Below are positions 1 through 8,166 of a DNA stretch of 64,000 nt, in pieces. The position numbers and the translations under genes were made by a program. The DNA is from Kordia zhangzhouensis (GTDB lineage: Bacteria > Bacteroidota > Bacteroidia > Flavobacteriales > Flavobacteriaceae): the NCBI RefSeq assembly GCF_001005305.1, contig NZ_LBMH01000010.1, forward strand, positions 55,650 through 119,649, in the 5' to 3' direction. Each line of letters opens with the position of its first letter. Positions within the stretch are counted from its first letter, which is position 1. The notes below the pieces were generated by a model. The model saw nothing but the letters and a program-made list of their open reading frames with translations, was not told the origin of the DNA and searched no databases.

Positions 1-36
1 GATTACAGAAAAAAATGAGAAAATGAAATTATCAAA

Positions 37-606
37 TTAACGATGCAAACTTTTTGCTATTTTTTCTAACTCATCATACCAATCTTCTCCAAATTTTCGG
101 ATAAGTGCTTCTTTAACGAATTTATAGATTGGTACTTGTAATTCTTTCCCTAAAGAGCAAGCATCATCACAAATAGGCCATCGATGATAATTTACTGCTG
201 AGAAATCATTGTATTCTTCTACACGTATAGGATATAAATGACACGAGACCGGTTTTTTCCAATCAATCAAACCTTTGTTGTAAGCAGCTTCAATGCCGCA
301 TAGCGCAGTTTGATGTTCATCATAAATCACATACGCACACTCTGCTCCTTCTATTAAAGGTGTTTCTAATTCGCCATTCTCTGCTACTATATAGGTACCT
401 TGCTCTTCAATTGCTTGAATACCTTCTTCACGAAGAAAAGGCTTTACTTTTTCGTACACCTCTTCTAAAATTTTAATCTCGCTATTTTCAAGTGGCGCAC
501 CGGCATCACCTTCTACACAACAAATTCCTTTGCATGCTTTTAGGTTGCACACAAAATCATTTTCAACAATATCTTCTGAAACAATGGTTTTTCCTAACTG
601 AAACAT
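37..606 (-). CDS. DUF3109 family cysteine-rich protein
   Basis: A 189-residue soluble protein matching the DUF3109 family, whose function is unknown. Seen directly: an N-terminal [11 protein letters not shown] cluster followed by further cysteines in GAECAY, LCGIEA, SCHLYP and ICDDAC contexts, an arrangement reminiscent of the metal-binding YkgJ/UPF0153 group. A metal or Fe-S site is inference. A GTG at 654 would add 16 residues, but the ATG at 606 gives the family-typical MFQLGKTIV start, and a TATATTTG promoter box lies at 611-618 inside the longer reading. The gene is transcribed away from the marC gene and no partner is adjacent within the window. Confidence 0.8.
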   Translation of the reverse strand: MFQLGKTIVSEDIVENDFVCNLKACKGICCVEGDAGAPLENSEIKILEEVYEKVKPFLREEGIQAIEEQGTYIVAENGELETPLIEGAECAYVIYDEHQTALCGIEAAYNKGLIDWKKPVSCHLYPIRVEEYNDFSAVNYHRWPICDDACSLGKELQVPIYKFVKEALIRKFGEDWYDELEKIAKSLHR

Positions 607-610
607 AATA

Positions 611-618
611 CAAATATA
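611..618 (-). promoter_or_regulatory. TAnnTTTG -7 box for DUF3109 gene
   Basis: Reads TATATTTG on the minus strand and ends four bases before the ATG at 606. It fits the Bacteroidota sigma-ABfr -7 consensus TAnnTTTG. Such short spacing would imply a leaderless or nearly leaderless transcript. Confidence 0.4.
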
Positions 619-710
619 CTTTTTTATATAGTGTTGATTTGATAGTTTATACACTTTTTTTGGCTACTATCTCTTTATCTTAATTTAATCTAAAAAATAC
701 ATGGTTTCCC

Positions 711-740
711 TTTGCTAATTCTCTGAATAATGTACTTTTG
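711..740 (+). promoter_or_regulatory. Bacteroidota-type promoter for marC-like gene
   Basis: A TTTG at 711-714 is followed after 18 bases by TACTTTTG at 733-740. This fits the TTTG / TAnnTTTG promoter of the phylum. It lies 23 bases upstream of the ATG at 764 and would drive the three-gene set 764-2208. Confidence 0.6.
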
Positions 741-763
741 CGGCAAAATTAAAACGTATTTGC

Positions 764-1348
764 ATGGAACTCAATTTTAAACATATTTTTACCGCAAGTA
801 TGGTATTATTTGCCGTAATTGATATTATAGGGAATATTCCAATCATCATAGATCTTCGCCGAAAAACTGGTCATATCCAGTCGGGAAAGGCAACAATTAT
901 TGCTGGTATTATTTTGACTGTATTTTTGTTTGTTGGTCAAAGCATGCTTAATTTGATAGGAATCAACGTTAGCCAATTTGCCATTGCAGGTTCTTTTGTG
1001 TTATTTTTCTTGGCATTAGAAATGATTTTAGGAATTACTCTTTTTAAAGAAGATGACGAAGAAACCTTAAGTGATGCATCTGTATTTCCAATTGCCTTCC
1101 CACTCGTTGCTGGACCAGGAAGTTTAACGTCTATTTTATCGTTAAGAGCCGAATTTAAAGTAGAAAATATCATTGTTGCAATCTTAGTCAATATGGTTAT
1201 TATGTATATTGTATTAAAGGCATCGGCTAGAATTGAGCGTTGGTTAGGACAAAACGGGATTCGTATTTTGAGAAAAGTTTTTGGAGTTATTTTATTAGCA
1301 ATCGCTGTAAAACTGTTTACAACTAGTATTCAGAAAATATTTGCGTAA
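764..1348 (+). CDS. MarC family integral membrane protein
   Basis: A 194-residue membrane protein of the MarC/UPF0056 family, a length normal for the family. Six hydrophobic segments are visible, including residues near 10-30, 45-65, 70-92, 110-130, 134-152 and 168-188, with the family-typical FPIAFPLVAGPGSLTSIL stretch after an acidic loop (EDDEETLSD). The family was once linked to multiple antibiotic resistance, but its transport activity is unproven, so no substrate is claimed. It is the first gene of a co-directional set with a small membrane protein and an FAD protein. Confidence 0.85.
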   Translation: MELNFKHIFTASMVLFAVIDIIGNIPIIIDLRRKTGHIQSGKATIIAGIILTVFLFVGQSMLNLIGINVSQFAIAGSFVLFFLALEMILGITLFKEDDEETLSDASVFPIAFPLVAGPGSLTSILSLRAEFKVENIIVAILVNMVIMYIVLKASARIERWLGQNGIRILRKVFGVILLAIAVKLFTTSIQKIFA

Positions 1349-1399
1349 TTTTGTATTGAAACTGAATCTTTTTAAGATTTATAAGACAAAAATTGACTT

Positions 1400-1606
1400 A
1401 TGAAGACCTTTTCTTATATCGCAATGGTACTTGCCATTATTATTAGCATATATAGTATGACAAAACTTGATTTTTCCAATATATTGCAAGGAGAAAGTTT
1501 GATTGCATTAATCAGTATTGTAGGTGCTTTTTGCGTTATTTTAATCTTGTTAATCTTTTTGACTTCAAAGAGAATCGAGGAAAAAATTAAAAACAACGCA
1601 AAATAA
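1400..1606 (+). CDS. Small two-helix membrane protein, unknown function
   Basis: A 68-residue protein not assigned to any family. It has two hydrophobic helices, about residues 5-20 and 33-55, and a lysine-rich C-terminal tail (SKRIEEKIKNNAK). The stop codon overlaps the start of the following FAD protein by one base (TAATG), which indicates translational coupling and supports the gene being real. Co-transcription with marC is likely from the 51-base gap and common direction. Confidence 0.6.
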   Translation: MKTFSYIAMVLAIIISIYSMTKLDFSNILQGESLIALISIVGAFCVILILLIFLTSKRIEEKIKNNAK

Positions 1607-2208
1607 TGTTTGATGTTCTGATTGTAGGCGGTGGTGTATCGGGCATGCAATGTGCACTTGTTTTAGGTTCTGCAAAAGAAAAGCCGTATGCTAAAGGAAA
1701 AAAGATTGGAATCATTTTACACCAAAGAGCTTCACATTTGCAAAATGCATTATTTAATAATGTATTAGGGCTTCCTGAGGGAAAAACAGGTGCCTCTATT
1801 TTACAGGAAGGAAAATTACATTTACAAAGAGTATATCCGCATGTGTTACAAATTGAACAAGAAAAAGTTGTAAGAGTGACTGGAGAAGCTGGTAATTTTC
1901 AAATAGAAACCACTAAAGAAGCTTACCAAAGTAAAATAGTGATTATTGCCTTAAATTATGCCAAACCATTTACTATTGAAGGCTTGGAAGAATTTATAGC
2001 ACCACATCCTAGAGCTGCTATTGAAAAGGATCGTGTGTATTTAAAAAACCAAGATCATTTGATTAAAAAAGGGTTGTATGTTTGCGGAACTATTGCTGGT
2101 TGGAGGAGTCAATTTGCCATTGCTGCTGGTAGTGGTGCACAAGTAGCTACAGATATTTTAACTCTTTGGAACGATGGAAATCACACGAAAGTACACGATA
2201 AAGTGTGA
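1606..2208 (+). CDS. FAD-dependent NAD(P)/FAD oxidoreductase-like protein (short)
   Basis: A 200-residue flavoprotein-like sequence. The N-terminus has the Rossmann dinucleotide motif GGGVSGMQCALVLG (about residues 8-21). The C-terminus has a second FAD-contact block of thioredoxin-reductase type, KKGLYVCGTIAGWRSQ, followed by an Ala/Gly-rich helix. At about 200 residues it is roughly 100 shorter than thioredoxin reductases: the inserted NADPH domain and the CxxC redox pair are absent. Its electron donor is therefore unclear. It overlaps the preceding small membrane protein by one base, suggesting a membrane-associated partner. The assignment to the fold is firm; the reaction is not known. 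Confidence 0.7.
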   Translation: MFDVLIVGGGVSGMQCALVLGSAKEKPYAKGKKIGIILHQRASHLQNALFNNVLGLPEGKTGASILQEGKLHLQRVYPHVLQIEQEKVVRVTGEAGNFQIETTKEAYQSKIVIIALNYAKPFTIEGLEEFIAPHPRAAIEKDRVYLKNQDHLIKKGLYVCGTIAGWRSQFAIAAGSGAQVATDILTLWNDGNHTKVHDKV

Positions 2209-2220
2209 TTATTATAAACA

Positions 2221-3819
2221 TTATTTTTCGTGTAATTCTAACACTTTTTTAATCATTTCATCTCCTATGTTGAGCTGTTGTTGATATCCATTGACACCAT
2301 ATAATTGTTCAATATAGATAGCCTTGATATGTCTTTTGATTTGCTCTTCATATTTTTCAATATACATTCTTTGTCCGCGCATTTCACTAAGAAAATCTAT
2401 ATATTCTCTAAGTAACTCGTCACTTATCTCAAAGTTTTCCATAAACTCTTCTTGTGACATATTTTTGTATGTTTTTCGATCTTTATCTAACTTTTGAAAA
2501 ACAAAATCATCAATATAACCTACGATTTTAGTTCGCAATCCTTTTTCCAACGAAATTTCTTCAGGTGTTTTAGATAGAGGAACAAAAACGTCAGGAATAA
2601 TTCCGCCACCACCATACACAATTTTTCCTTTAGGTGTTACAAATTTTAGAGAATCTGCTACCTTAATGCTATCAATAGAACGTAACTCTCCAGAGTTGAA
2701 ACGTTCATAATATTCATCAAAATAGTCTTTATTGCCATTTTTATATGAACGTTGAATTGAACGCCCTGTAGGCGTGTAATAGCGAGAGATTGTTAGTCGG
2801 ACGACAGAACCATCTCCTAATGGCATAGGACGTTGTACTAATCCCTTTCCAAATGAACGTCTTCCAACAATAACTCCTTTGTCATTATCTTGTAAAGCTC
2901 CTGCGATGATTTCACTTGCTGAAGCAGATTTTTCATTGATTAGTACATATATTTCTCCCGATTCGAAATTTCCTTTTTCAGAAGCATAGTATTTTTCAAC
3001 TTCTCCTTTTTTGTTTTTAGTAAATAGAATAAGTTTTCCATCTTCTAAAAATTCATCTGCTATACTTCTCGTTACATCTAAAATTCCTCCTGGGTTATTG
3101 CGTAAATCTAATGTTAAGTTCTTAGCTCCTTTTTGTTGTAATTCTTGTAAAGCTTCATGAAATTCATCGTATGTAGTTTCTGCAAAACGATTAATTTTTA
3201 TGTACCCTAAATCATCTGTCAGCATATATGCAGCAACCACACTTTTAATAGGTACTTTGGCTCTTTTTAGATTAATTGTAAAGATTTCATCAGTTTGTTT
3301 TCGGTAGATTTTTAGATGAACCGAGGTGTTTTGATTTCCTTTTAATTTGGAGATAATTTGTGTATTTCGAAGATGTTTACCATACAACGTATCAGTATCA
3401 GCCATCAAAATTCGATCACCTGCTTTGATTCCAGCTGCAATACTTGGACCACCTTCTAACGTTCTAATCACCGTAAGTGTATCATTGACCATATCAAATC
3501 GAATACCAACACCCACAAAATCTCCTTGCATATTCTCAGCTACTCTTTTTTCTTCTTCTGAAGGAATATAAACTGAATGCGGATCGAGATTTTCAAGAAT
3601 ATTATTTACCGTAACATCAACAATACTATCTACATCTACATCATCAACATATTCATAGTCAATATAATCTATAAGACGATTGAGTTTGTCTTTACTCGTA
3701 TTGGATGAAAACAACGTTTCTGGAGTTGCGCTAAAATTTAATTTACCGCCAATAAATACACCTATCGCTACAGCGGCAGCGATAATTACAGGTAATAAAT
3801 ATTGCGTTGTTTTATTCAA
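2221..3819 (-). CDS. S41 family C-terminal processing peptidase
   Basis: A 532-residue periplasmic tail-specific protease. An N-terminal membrane anchor (residues 8-25) is followed by a helical region, a PDZ domain (about 95-185, with GVGIRFD and GPSIAAGIKAGDRIL), and the S41 catalytic core. The nucleophile serine lies in the EKSASASEI block (298-302) and the general-base lysine is in RRSFGKGLVQ (Lys325). The substrate-strand motif LDLRNNPGG is at 237-245. The C-terminal 130 residues are charged and helical, as in other Bacteroidota CtpA-like proteins. The start lies 10 bases after the dCMP deaminase stop, so the two genes form an operon. Confidence 0.92.
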   Translation of the reverse strand: MNKTTQYLLPVIIAAAVAIGVFIGGKLNFSATPETLFSSNTSKDKLNRLIDYIDYEYVDDVDVDSIVDVTVNNILENLDPHSVYIPSEEEKRVAENMQGDFVGVGIRFDMVNDTLTVIRTLEGGPSIAAGIKAGDRILMADTDTLYGKHLRNTQIISKLKGNQNTSVHLKIYRKQTDEIFTINLKRAKVPIKSVVAAYMLTDDLGYIKINRFAETTYDEFHEALQELQQKGAKNLTLDLRNNPGGILDVTRSIADEFLEDGKLILFTKNKKGEVEKYYASEKGNFESGEIYVLINEKSASASEIIAGALQDNDKGVIVGRRSFGKGLVQRPMPLGDGSVVRLTISRYYTPTGRSIQRSYKNGNKDYFDEYYERFNSGELRSIDSIKVADSLKFVTPKGKIVYGGGGIIPDVFVPLSKTPEEISLEKGLRTKIVGYIDDFVFQKLDKDRKTYKNMSQEEFMENFEISDELLREYIDFLSEMRGQRMYIEKYEEQIKRHIKAIYIEQLYGVNGYQQQLNIGDEMIKKVLELHEK

Positions 3820-3829
3820 TTTATATTTT

Positions 3830-4264
3830 TTATGGACTTTGAAGTATTGGAATGTGTTCTACCTCAACGCCTGCTCTTTTTAAAAATTGTATTCCAGAGT
3901 CATCTTTGTATGCATCCACATACACCACTCGTGTAATTCCTGCTTGATGAATCAATTTACTACATTCTTTGCATGGCGACATGGTAATGTACAGCGTAGC
4001 TCCAACACATGATTGTGTAGAGGCAGCCACTTTTAAGATTGCATTGGCTTCTGCATGCAATACATACCATTTTGTATAGCCTTCTTCATCTTCACAGAAG
4101 TTTTCAAATCCTGAAGGAGTTCCATTATATCCGTCAGAAATAATCATTCTATCTTTTACAATAATCGCACCAACTTGCTTTCGTTGGCAATAGGAGAGTT
4201 TTCCCCATTCTTTTGCCATGCGTAAATACGCATGATCGTATTTTACTTGTTTTTGTTTAGGCAT
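3830..4264 (-). CDS. dCMP deaminase family protein
   Basis: A 144-residue zinc-dependent cytidine/deoxycytidylate deaminase, presumed to convert dCMP to dUMP for dTTP synthesis. The zinc site is intact: HAE at His70-Ala-Glu72, and SPCKEC supplying Cys98 and Cys101. A nucleotide-binding GYNGTPSG stretch precedes it. The reading frame continues upstream to a TTG at 4300, but MPKQKQ at 4264 matches the family length and a TAAATTTG box at 4268-4275 would lie inside the longer version. Located directly upstream of the S41 protease. Confidence 0.88.
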   Translation of the reverse strand: MPKQKQVKYDHAYLRMAKEWGKLSYCQRKQVGAIIVKDRMIISDGYNGTPSGFENFCEDEEGYTKWYVLHAEANAILKVAASTQSCVGATLYITMSPCKECSKLIHQAGITRVVYVDAYKDDSGIQFLKRAGVEVEHIPILQSP

Positions 4265-4267
4265 GTA

Positions 4268-4275
4268 CAAATTTA
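4268..4275 (-). promoter_or_regulatory. TAnnTTTG box abutting dCMP deaminase start
   Basis: Reads TAAATTTG on the minus strand, ending three bases from the ATG at 4264. It matches the phylum -7 consensus. The very short gap either means a leaderless transcript or a chance match in AT-rich DNA. Confidence 0.3.
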
Positions 4276-4289
4276 ACCTTTTTGGAGCG

Positions 4290-4316
4290 AAAAAAAGCAA
4301 CCATTATAGTTGCTTC
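4290..4316 (-). terminator. Rho-independent terminator after GG-leader peptide
   Basis: On the minus strand, AAGCAAC (4309-4315 complement) pairs with GTTGCTT (4295-4301 complement) across an eight-base loop and is followed by a run of T. It ends transcription of the HupE - peptide unit just before the dCMP deaminase gene. Confidence 0.65.
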
Positions 4317-4400
4317 TTATCTCTTCTAGCGAAGATATTGGGTTTCTAATCGATTCACAACCACTTTGCTGTTAATTTTTTACCAAAATTTGAGTGTTTA

Positions 4401-4592
4401 TTATTTAGAATGGCATGGCAAGCAATCTGATTCTTCAGTATCACAATCACATGTATTAAGTCCAGAACAGTCACAAGTTTCTTCACAATCTGAAACAGCA
4501 GCTGCTAACCTTCCGCCACGGATATTGTAAAAATTTAACGTTGAGATTTGCTTTTTGTTTAAGCTTAGTTTTAAGATTTCTCTTTTTTTCAT
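4401..4592 (-). CDS. GG-leader Cys-rich peptide precursor (lanthipeptide-like)
   Basis: A 63-residue precursor-like peptide. The leader contains LKLSLNKKQISTLN and ends in RGG at residues 25-27, the form typical of Bacteroidota class I lanthipeptide-like/GG natural-product precursors. The 36-residue core is acidic and holds seven cysteines (36, 40, 42, 48, 50, 57, 60), including the repeated motif TCDC. No modifying enzyme or C39 transporter gene is nearby. It starts 53 bases after the HupE/UreJ stop and has its own terminator. A small metal-binding peptide is an alternative, but the leader argues for export and processing. Confidence 0.7.
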   Translation of the reverse strand: MKKREILKLSLNKKQISTLNFYNIRGGRLAAAVSDCEETCDCSGLNTCDCDTEESDCLPCHSK

Positions 4593-4645
4593 GATTTTTA
4601 ATTTAATGTTTCGTACACTTCTAAACTATTAAAAATCATCGCGAA

Positions 4646-5230
4646 TTACAAAAAGTTTACATCTACAATGTGAATAGCCACACCAAGTACTATCGATGAA
4701 ATTACCATAATCCAATCTCTTTTTGAGAAGCGAAATACAGTTTGAAATACAAACGACAATACCAACATGACTAGCACTATAATAATTTGCGCAGCTTCTA
4801 CGCCCAACGCAAACTCTAGCATAGGAAGTAATTTACTTTGTACACCAGAAGTTATGGTTTTGAAATAGTTGGAAAATGCCAGTCCGTGAATTAATCCAAA
4901 GAACAACGCTGCAACCAACAATAAAACAAGTTTGGTTTTATTATTACTGTGTTTTCCGGCAGTAAAAATATTGAACAAAGCCGTAACTATGATTGTTATA
5001 TATACTAATAACTCTGCCAAATTTGCTTTCACAGAAATAACGGCGTAAGTAGATAAAATTAAAGAAATAGTGTGACCTATTGTAAAAATAGTAACTAGCC
5101 AAAAAACACGTTTCCAATCTTTGAAAGTGTAGGCTACTGTTAGGACAATTAAGAACAAAATATGATCATATCCGTTTAAGTCTAAAACGTGATTGAGTCC
5201 TAATTTAAAATATATCCAAAATTCATTCAT
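4646..5230 (-). CDS. HupE/UreJ family membrane protein
   Basis: A 194-residue integral membrane protein with about six to seven helices. It has the hallmarks of the HupE/UreJ_2 family: NGYDHILFLIVLTVAY near the N-terminus, FTIGHTISLIL at about residue 50, and GLIHGLAFSNYFK near residue 115. These His/Asp-bearing helices are thought to bind or carry nickel or cobalt in related proteins. No hydrogenase or urease genes are in the window, so the role here is unassigned. The small Cys-rich peptide follows it on the same strand. Confidence 0.82.
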   Translation of the reverse strand: MNEFWIYFKLGLNHVLDLNGYDHILFLIVLTVAYTFKDWKRVFWLVTIFTIGHTISLILSTYAVISVKANLAELLVYITIIVTALFNIFTAGKHSNNKTKLVLLLVAALFFGLIHGLAFSNYFKTITSGVQSKLLPMLEFALGVEAAQIIIVLVMLVLSFVFQTVFRFSKRDWIMVISSIVLGVAIHIVDVNFL

Positions 5231-5286
5231 TAAGTATAGGTTTAGGTTGGGGTTTGGGTGTTAAACTTACGTTTTATTTATCTTTT

Positions 5287-6096
5287 TTAAAAACCTCGCT
5301 CTTTTTGTAGCTCTTCATAGGCTTTTTGTACTTTTTGAAACTTTGCTTCAGCTCCTTTCACGTGTTCTTCTCCTAAGTGCTGTACTTTGTCAGGATGGTA
5401 TTTTTTTGCCATTTTACGATACGCTTTTTTTATTTCATTGTTTGTAGCCGATTTGTCAATTTCTAAAATCTTGTATGCGCTATCTACAGGATTGTAAAAC
5501 ATTGCTTTGATTGATTGGAAATCACGATCATTGATATATAAATATCCTGCAATTTTCTCAATTAACTCTACCTCTACCTCATCAACAACTCCATCTGCTT
5601 TGGTTACACCAAATAGATAATGTAGTAATTGTAAACGTGATGAGTGATCCATGTACATTTGGATTTGCTGGCAAACTTCACGCGTAGAGATATCTTCCTT
5701 TTTTAGCAACCCATTAAACAATTGAAATGCATGATTGGCACGTTCTTTACCGTACATTTTCACAAAATAATCACGCACATAATTTTTTTCGGCTTCTGAA
5801 ACAACACCATCAGCTTTCATCACAATAGCAGAAAGCACTAATAGACTTACTTCAAAATCACCTGATTTGGTTTGTGAACGTTTCTGTGAAGAAGACACTC
5901 GTTTTTTTCTAGTGTCGTATTTAGGTTCGCTACGTTGGTAACGACGTTGTTTGTCTTTTTTTGGCGGTTCGAGTAATAATCCTTTTTCTGTTGCTTTATC
6001 AACGGCCGCACCAATGGCAAATCCAATTGCGGCTCCAATCGGTCCTCCTAGTGTCCATCCTAATGCGCCTCCGATCCAGCTTGCAAATCCACTCAT
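5287..6096 (-). CDS. TerB / DnaJ (DjlA-like) co-chaperone
   Basis: A 269-residue protein. The N-terminus is a glycine-zipper-like hydrophobic segment (GGALGWTLGGPIGAAIGFAIG), then a basic Ser/Arg/Lys linker, a TerB-like helical domain (about 85-195, with the acidic SAIVMKADGVVSEAE motif and a second copy TKADGVVDEVE), and a C-terminal J domain (about 205-269) with the HPD tripeptide in KYHPDKV. This is the DjlA architecture, a membrane-linked Hsp70 co-chaperone. A TTG at 6198 opens a longer frame, but ATG 6096 is preferred because a TATCTTTG box sits at 6112-6119. Confidence 0.85.
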   Translation of the reverse strand: MSGFASWIGGALGWTLGGPIGAAIGFAIGAAVDKATEKGLLLEPPKKDKQRRYQRSEPKYDTRKKRVSSSQKRSQTKSGDFEVSLLVLSAIVMKADGVVSEAEKNYVRDYFVKMYGKERANHAFQLFNGLLKKEDISTREVCQQIQMYMDHSSRLQLLHYLFGVTKADGVVDEVEVELIEKIAGYLYINDRDFQSIKAMFYNPVDSAYKILEIDKSATNNEIKKAYRKMAKKYHPDKVQHLGEEHVKGAEAKFQKVQKAYEELQKERGF

Positions 6097-6111
6097 ATTC
6101 TTGTTTTTTAC

Positions 6112-6119
6112 CAAAGATA
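6112..6119 (-). promoter_or_regulatory. TAnnTTTG -7 box for TerB/DnaJ gene
   Basis: Reads TATCTTTG on the minus strand, 15 bases before the ATG at 6096. Its position decides against the longer start at 6198. Confidence 0.5.
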
Positions 6120-6240
6120 CATTTTCCAAAGAAAAAAATATTCTCGCTCCACATATTTTATAGAAATTATGGCATATACTTTTAAATTTCTTTAACAAAA
6201 ATCAAAAGCAAATCGTATCATCAAAAAAATTAATAATCCG

Positions 6241-6248
6241 TATCTTTG
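6241..6248 (+). promoter_or_regulatory. TAnnTTTG -7 box for bacilliredoxin gene
   Basis: TATCTTTG lies 32 bases upstream of the ATG at 6281, a spacing that allows a short leader. No clear TTTG -33 element is visible. Confidence 0.5.
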
Positions 6249-6280
6249 CCTCATTAGTAATGAATTAATACAGAAAGATT

Positions 6281-6691
6281 ATGTATCCACCAGAATTGGT
6301 AAAACCAATGCGTGAAGACCTCACAGCAGTAGGTTTTGAAGAATTACATACGGTTGAAGCAGTTGAAAACGCTTTAGCAAAAGAAGGAACTACATTGGTA
6401 GTTGTAAATTCTGTTTGCGGTTGTGCTGCTGCAAATGCACGACCTGGCGCACGAATGTCTTTAGATAACGATAAAAAACCTGATCATTTAGTGACTGTTT
6501 TTGCTGGAGTTGATAGAGAAGCTACAGATAAAGCAAGAAGTTACATGATTCCTTTTCCTCCTTCTTCTCCAAGCATGGCTTTGTTTAAGGACGGACAGTT
6601 GGTTCATATGCTGGAACGCCACCATATTGAAGGAAGACCTGCAGAAATGATTGCAGAAAATCTAAAAGATGCGTACAACGAAAATTGTTAA
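6281..6691 (+). CDS. BrxA/BrxB family bacilliredoxin
   Basis: A 136-residue thioredoxin-fold protein of the YphP/YqiW (BrxA/BrxB) family, at the usual family length. The signature CGCAAANARPGAR carries the CGC redox motif with Cys46 and Cys48. Family members remove bacillithiol from mixed disulfides in Firmicutes. Whether this organism makes bacillithiol cannot be seen here, so the thiol partner is open. The gene is monocistronic, with its own promoter box and a strong terminator at 6715-6745. Confidence 0.9.
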   Translation: MYPPELVKPMREDLTAVGFEELHTVEAVENALAKEGTTLVVVNSVCGCAAANARPGARMSLDNDKKPDHLVTVFAGVDREATDKARSYMIPFPPSSPSMALFKDGQLVHMLERHHIEGRPAEMIAENLKDAYNENC

Positions 6692-6714
6692 GTCGTACTT
6701 TTAAAAATTAATAT

Positions 6715-6745
6715 AAAACCACGCATTGTCGTGGTTTTGTTTTTT
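6715..6745 (+). terminator. Rho-independent terminator after bacilliredoxin
   Basis: AAAACCACG (6715-6723) pairs with CGTGGTTTT (6730-6738) over a six-base loop and is followed by a T-rich run. The T run merges into the promoter box of the next gene. Confidence 0.8.
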
Positions 6746-6752
6746 ACTTTTG
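6745..6752 (+). promoter_or_regulatory. TAnnTTTG box abutting acyltransferase start
   Basis: TACTTTTG ends six bases before the ATG at 6759, directly after the terminator T run. The gap leaves almost no room for a leader. Confidence 0.4.
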
Positions 6753-6758
6753 TAGTAT

Positions 6759-7505
6759 ATGGCAAAGTTTTTTTCATACATTTTAACTCCTATTTATTTT
6801 TTATTTTTTGGGCTTTTGTTAGTAATTTTTCATGGAGTTCAATGGCTCTTTTTAAAAATAGGAGGCCGTAAAGGGCATCAAATAAGTGTCAATGCGTTGC
6901 AATATTCTTTGATGCGTTGTCACAATATTTTAGGAACGCGTCACACTTTAAGAAACCCTTATAAATTAGACAAGAATCGTCCGGTAATTATTGTTTCCAA
7001 TCATCAAAGCATGAATGATATTCCGCCACTTATTTGGCTATTTAGGAGGCACTATCCCAAATTTATTAGCAAAAAAGAGTTAGGTAAAGGAATTCCAAGT
7101 ATTTCTTTTAATTTACGACATAGCGGTGCAGCGCTGATTGATCGAAAAGATGCCAGACAAGCCATTGCTGAGATTACACGTTTTGCTAAGCTGATTCATG
7201 AAAACAACTATGCAGGTATTATTTTTCCAGAAGGTACACGTAGCCGAACTGGCATTCCAAAACCCTTTAAAACAAAAGGATTGGAAGTGCTTTTTAAGTA
7301 CATTCCAGACGCACAAATTGTTCCTGTAACTATCAATAATTCATGGAAAACAACCAAATATGGCAAATTTCCATTCGGGTTGGGTGCACACATTAAAGTA
7401 GAAGCACACAAACCTCTACAGCTTCGTGATTATCCTAAGGAAAAACGCACTGAACTTATCCAACAACTTGAAAAAACTATTACAGAACACGTAGTGATTG
7501 ATTAG
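6759..7505 (+). CDS. 1-acyl-sn-glycerol-3-phosphate acyltransferase family protein
   Basis: A 248-residue PlsC-type lysophospholipid acyltransferase, expected to acylate lysophosphatidic acid at the inner membrane. A membrane helix lies at residues 8-32. The acyltransferase catalytic motif NHQSMND provides His82 and Asp87, and the glycerol-phosphate-binding motif FPEGTRSR is near residue 150. Length is normal for the family. The HD-domain gene follows after three bases, so they are co-transcribed. The exact acyl acceptor is inferred from family membership. Confidence 0.88.
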   Translation: MAKFFSYILTPIYFLFFGLLLVIFHGVQWLFLKIGGRKGHQISVNALQYSLMRCHNILGTRHTLRNPYKLDKNRPVIIVSNHQSMNDIPPLIWLFRRHYPKFISKKELGKGIPSISFNLRHSGAALIDRKDARQAIAEITRFAKLIHENNYAGIIFPEGTRSRTGIPKPFKTKGLEVLFKYIPDAQIVPVTINNSWKTTKYGKFPFGLGAHIKVEAHKPLQLRDYPKEKRTELIQQLEKTITEHVVID

Positions 7506-7508
7506 CAA

Positions 7509-8162
7509 ATGAAAAAAACTCAAATTATTGACAAAACGATTGCTTTTGTCAAAGAAACTTTGAAAAATGCAGAAGGTGGTCACGATTGGTTTCACATTGA
7601 ACGCGTGTATAAAAACGCATTGTTGATTGCGAAAGAGGAAGATGTGGACGAGTTTATTGTTAGTTTGGGTGCATTATTACACGATATTGCTGATGCTAAA
7701 TTTCATAACGGTGACGAAACTGTCGGACCGAAAGTAGCTCGTGAATTTTTGGAAAGTATTGATGTTTCTGAAAAAGTGATTTTACACGTAAAAAACATCA
7801 TAGAGAATATTTCTTTTAAAGGAGGAAATTTTGACCAAGCATTTCGTTCAACTGAATTGGATGTTATTCAAGATGCAGATCGTTTGGATGCACTTGGCGC
7901 TATTGGAATTGCACGTTGTTTTAATTATGGCGGATTTAAAGATCGTAAAATCTATGATCCTCAAATTGCACCAAAACTGAACATGACCAAAGAAGAATAT
8001 AAAGCTTCTACAGCTCCTACTATCAATCATTTTTACGAAAAATTATTGTTACTGAAAGACAAAATGAATACGAAAACTGGTCGAAAAATTGCCCTAGAGC
8101 GTCATGAGTTTATGGAACAGTTTCTTGCTCAGTTTTATGCAGAATGGAATGGTGAAAAGTAA
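7509..8162 (+). CDS. HD domain phosphohydrolase
   Basis: A 217-residue metal-dependent HD-superfamily hydrolase of the YpgQ/YedJ type. The metal-binding residues are visible as His in GGHDWFHIERV (about residues 24-28), the HD pair in GALLHDIADAKFH (near 60) and a later Asp in VIQDADRLDALGA (near 125). Relatives hydrolyse nucleotides or pyrophosphate, but the substrate here is not determined. The gene lies three bases after the acyltransferase stop and is convergent with an AraC regulator, from which it is separated by only four bases. Confidence 0.85.
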   Translation: MKKTQIIDKTIAFVKETLKNAEGGHDWFHIERVYKNALLIAKEEDVDEFIVSLGALLHDIADAKFHNGDETVGPKVAREFLESIDVSEKVILHVKNIIENISFKGGNFDQAFRSTELDVIQDADRLDALGAIGIARCFNYGGFKDRKIYDPQIAPKLNMTKEEYKASTAPTINHFYEKLLLLKDKMNTKTGRKIALERHEFMEQFLAQFYAEWNGEK

Positions 8163-8166
8163 CTTG

